NCBI GenBank assembly: GCA_040510375.1
Contig: JBEVJC010000008.1
Coordinates: 62,001 to 126,000 of the forward strand
Direction of reading: 5' to 3'
DNA: 64,000 bases
Origin: JBEVJC01 sp040510375
GTDB taxonomy: Bacteria; Bacteroidota; Bacteroidia; Chitinophagales; Chitinophagaceae
Numbering within the stretch: the first letter of the stretch is position 1; the number at the start of each line of letters is the position of its first letter. Under the pieces are notes generated by a model. It worked only from the letters and a program-made list of their open reading frames with translations. It had not been told where the DNA came from and made no database searches. Position numbers and translations under genes: made by a program. Below, piece after piece: positions 62,472 through 64,000 of the stretch.

Positions 62472-64000
62472 ATGCAACTGAAAGGTTTGGTCCGGTTTTT
62501 TACCATCTTCGTGATCATTTATTCCATTTACCAGCTTTCCTTTACCTGGTTTGTCCGCAATCATGAGAACAAGATGGAGGCTTCCGCAAGAGGCTTTATA
62601 AAGGCCCGGTACCCCTCTGCCGCTGAAAAATTCCCGTCTAACAAAGACTCCCAGGCTATTTACCAGGAATACCTGGACAAGCTTGTGTCCGACACACTGG
62701 TCAAATTATTAAAGGACAGTGACGATGAAACCATCACTTATGGGATCACCGGACCTATCAGCTATAAAAAAGCCAAATCCGAAGAGCTGAACCTTGGTCT
62801 TGACCTGCAGGGCGGGATGAACGTAACCATGGAAGTGGAAATGACCGGTCTGGTAAAGGCGCTTGCCAATAACAGCAAGGATCCCCAGTTCCTCCAGGCT
62901 ATCGAAAAGGCAAACCTGCGCAAAGCCAACAGCGACGCCAATTTTATCCGCCTTTTTGCAGATGAATACCAGAAGATCGCCGGTCCCAATAAATTATCCG
63001 GTCTGTTTGCGGCCAATAACAAGGGCCTGATCAAACCAGGGGATTCAGATGCATCAGTAATCCGGGTGCTTGAAGGGCAGTCGGTTCTTGCGTTTGACAA
63101 TACCTTCAAAGTACTTACTACCCGGATCGACCAGTTTGGTGTTGCCCAGCCGAATATCAACCCTGACCGCGAAAAAGGAATTATATCTGTTGAACTTCCG
63201 GGCGTACAGGATAAGGACCGTGTCCGTGCTTTCCTGCAATCAACTGCCAACCTCCAGTTCTGGGAAGTGTATAATATCGCTGAACTGAATGATAGTTACT
63301 CCAAGGCCGATGAAATTTTTTATGCCCTAAACGGTGGCAAGGCAGCAAAGGATACCACGGCTGTTAAAACACCGGTCCGCGATTCGGCTGGTGTTGGTAA
63401 GGATTCAATGGGTACTACCCTGGATTCACTCGGCAGCCCTGATACCAACGGACAGTTAAGCCAGCTTGGCGGCGACAGTTTACCCGCAACAGCGGCCGTG
63501 GTTGATGAAGCAGCCGATGCCAAAAAACATTTATACGGATGGTTCGCACCAATTCCTCCACAGCAGGATCCGAAAACCGGTAAACCTGTTTACAGCGCAG
63601 CAATTGGTGCTGTACTGATCAAGGATACAGCCCGTGTGCGTGAGATCCTCAATATTCCCGCTGTCCGCGCAGCATTCCCTTCACAGCTTGTCTGGATGTA
63701 TGGCAAACCGGAGCGTGACAAGGACGGAAAACAAAGCAAGTACCTTTCCCTTTACGGTATCAAGACCTTCGGTCGTGATAAAGCTAAACTCGAAGGTGAT
63801 GTGATCACCAGCGCGCGGGCTGATTTCAACCAGACCAACCGTGCTGAAGTGAATATGGATATGAACGAGCTGGGAAGACGCGAATGGGCAAAACTTACAG
63901 AAGCAAATATTGGAAAACCCATTGCCATTGTTCTTGATAATATCGTTTACTCTGCTCCGAATGTTAACCAGAAAATTGACGGCGGTACTTCGCAAATCAG
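62472..64000 (+). CDS. secD: Protein translocase subunit SecD/SecDF (partial, runs off the end)
   Basis: The first about 509 codons of a SecD or fused SecDF protein; the frame is open to the window end. The start is MQLKGLVRFFTIFVIIYSIYQ, a first transmembrane helix. The conserved SecD motif LNLGLDLQGGMNV is at about residue 110, followed by the large periplasmic domain. In Bacteroidota this gene is usually a SecDF fusion of about 1000 residues, so it is probably one here. It uses the proton motive force to help Sec export. yajC is 2.3 kb upstream. Confidence 0.95.
   Translation, partial: MQLKGLVRFFTIFVIIYSIYQLSFTWFVRNHENKMEASARGFIKARYPSAAEKFPSNKDSQAIYQEYLDKLVSDTLVKLLKDSDDETITYGITGPISYKKAKSEELNLGLDLQGGMNVTMEVEMTGLVKALANNSKDPQFLQAIEKANLRKANSDANFIRLFADEYQKIAGPNKLSGLFAANNKGLIKPGDSDASVIRVLEGQSVLAFDNTFKVLTTRIDQFGVAQPNINPDREKGIISVELPGVQDKDRVRAFLQSTANLQFWEVYNIAELNDSYSKADEIFYALNGGKAAKDTTAVKTPVRDSAGVGKDSMGTTLDSLGSPDTNGQLSQLGGDSLPATAAVVDEAADAKKHLYGWFAPIPPQQDPKTGKPVYSAAIGAVLIKDTARVREILNIPAVRAAFPSQLVWMYGKPERDKDGKQSKYLSLYGIKTFGRDKAKLEGDVITSARADFNQTNRAEVNMDMNELGRREWAKLTEANIGKPIAIVLDNIVYSAPNVNQKIDGGTSQI

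Overview
The window looks like core chromosome of a Bacteroidota bacterium, most likely family Chitinophagaceae (my inference from gene content; no rRNA is present to confirm it). Supporting signs are a three-gene succinate dehydrogenase (cytochrome b, flavoprotein, iron-sulfur), two secreted metalloproteases with type IX secretion sorting domains, a long NusB, an outer-membrane PorT-type barrel, a fused aspartokinase/homoserine dehydrogenase, and several promoters of the Bacteroidota type (TTTG / TAnnTTTG). No tRNA, rRNA, CRISPR array or insertion sequence was seen.

Layout. 0-6 kb (mostly minus strand): acetyltransferase, thiolase, ribosome hibernation factor, gamma-glutamyltransferase, nucleoside-recognition membrane protein. 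5.9-8.4 kb: ychF, then a small AT-rich island with a tandem pair of paralogous small genes, each preceded by the same tail of a broken reading frame. 8.6-12.7 kb: a 1157-residue surface protein and a small secreted protein. 12.8-16.4 kb: sdhCAB. 17.1-22.1 kb: thrA-thrB-thrC with a Thr/Ile-rich leader peptide and attenuator-like hairpins. 22.2-23.8 kb: muropeptide recycling (murQ plus a sugar kinase). 23.9-29.8 kb: S41 protease, ECF sigma with probable anti-sigma, a lipoprotein and a cystathionine beta-synthase-type enzyme. 30.5-35.4 kb: a kinase-fold-like protein, class II aldolase, an MtfA-type peptidase beside an orphan GHKL ATPase, and a bestrophin. 35.4-44.6 kb: accD, smpB, MgtC-type protein, and topoisomerase IV subunits parC and parE separated by two genes. 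44.8-50.1 kb: a double-ABC ATPase, a barrel protein, an SDR and an ABC-F protein. 50.2-58.3 kb: two T9SS metalloproteases flanking groES-groEL. 58.4-60.9 kb: nusB, a DUF1573 protein, yajC and coaE. 60.9-62.1 kb: aminotransferase. 62.5 kb to the end: the start of secD/secDF.

The most informative non-coding element is the thr leader at about 22.0-22.15 kb. Eight of its 20 codons are Thr and four are Ile. It sits between a promoter with TTTG-N19-TATCTTG spacing and a terminator-like hairpin just before thrA. That is the layout of classical transcription attenuation, here in a phylum where such leaders are little described as far as I know. The accessory island at 7.1-8.35 kb looks like the remains of a repeated toxin-tail plus immunity-gene cassette, but this is a hypothesis from architecture only.
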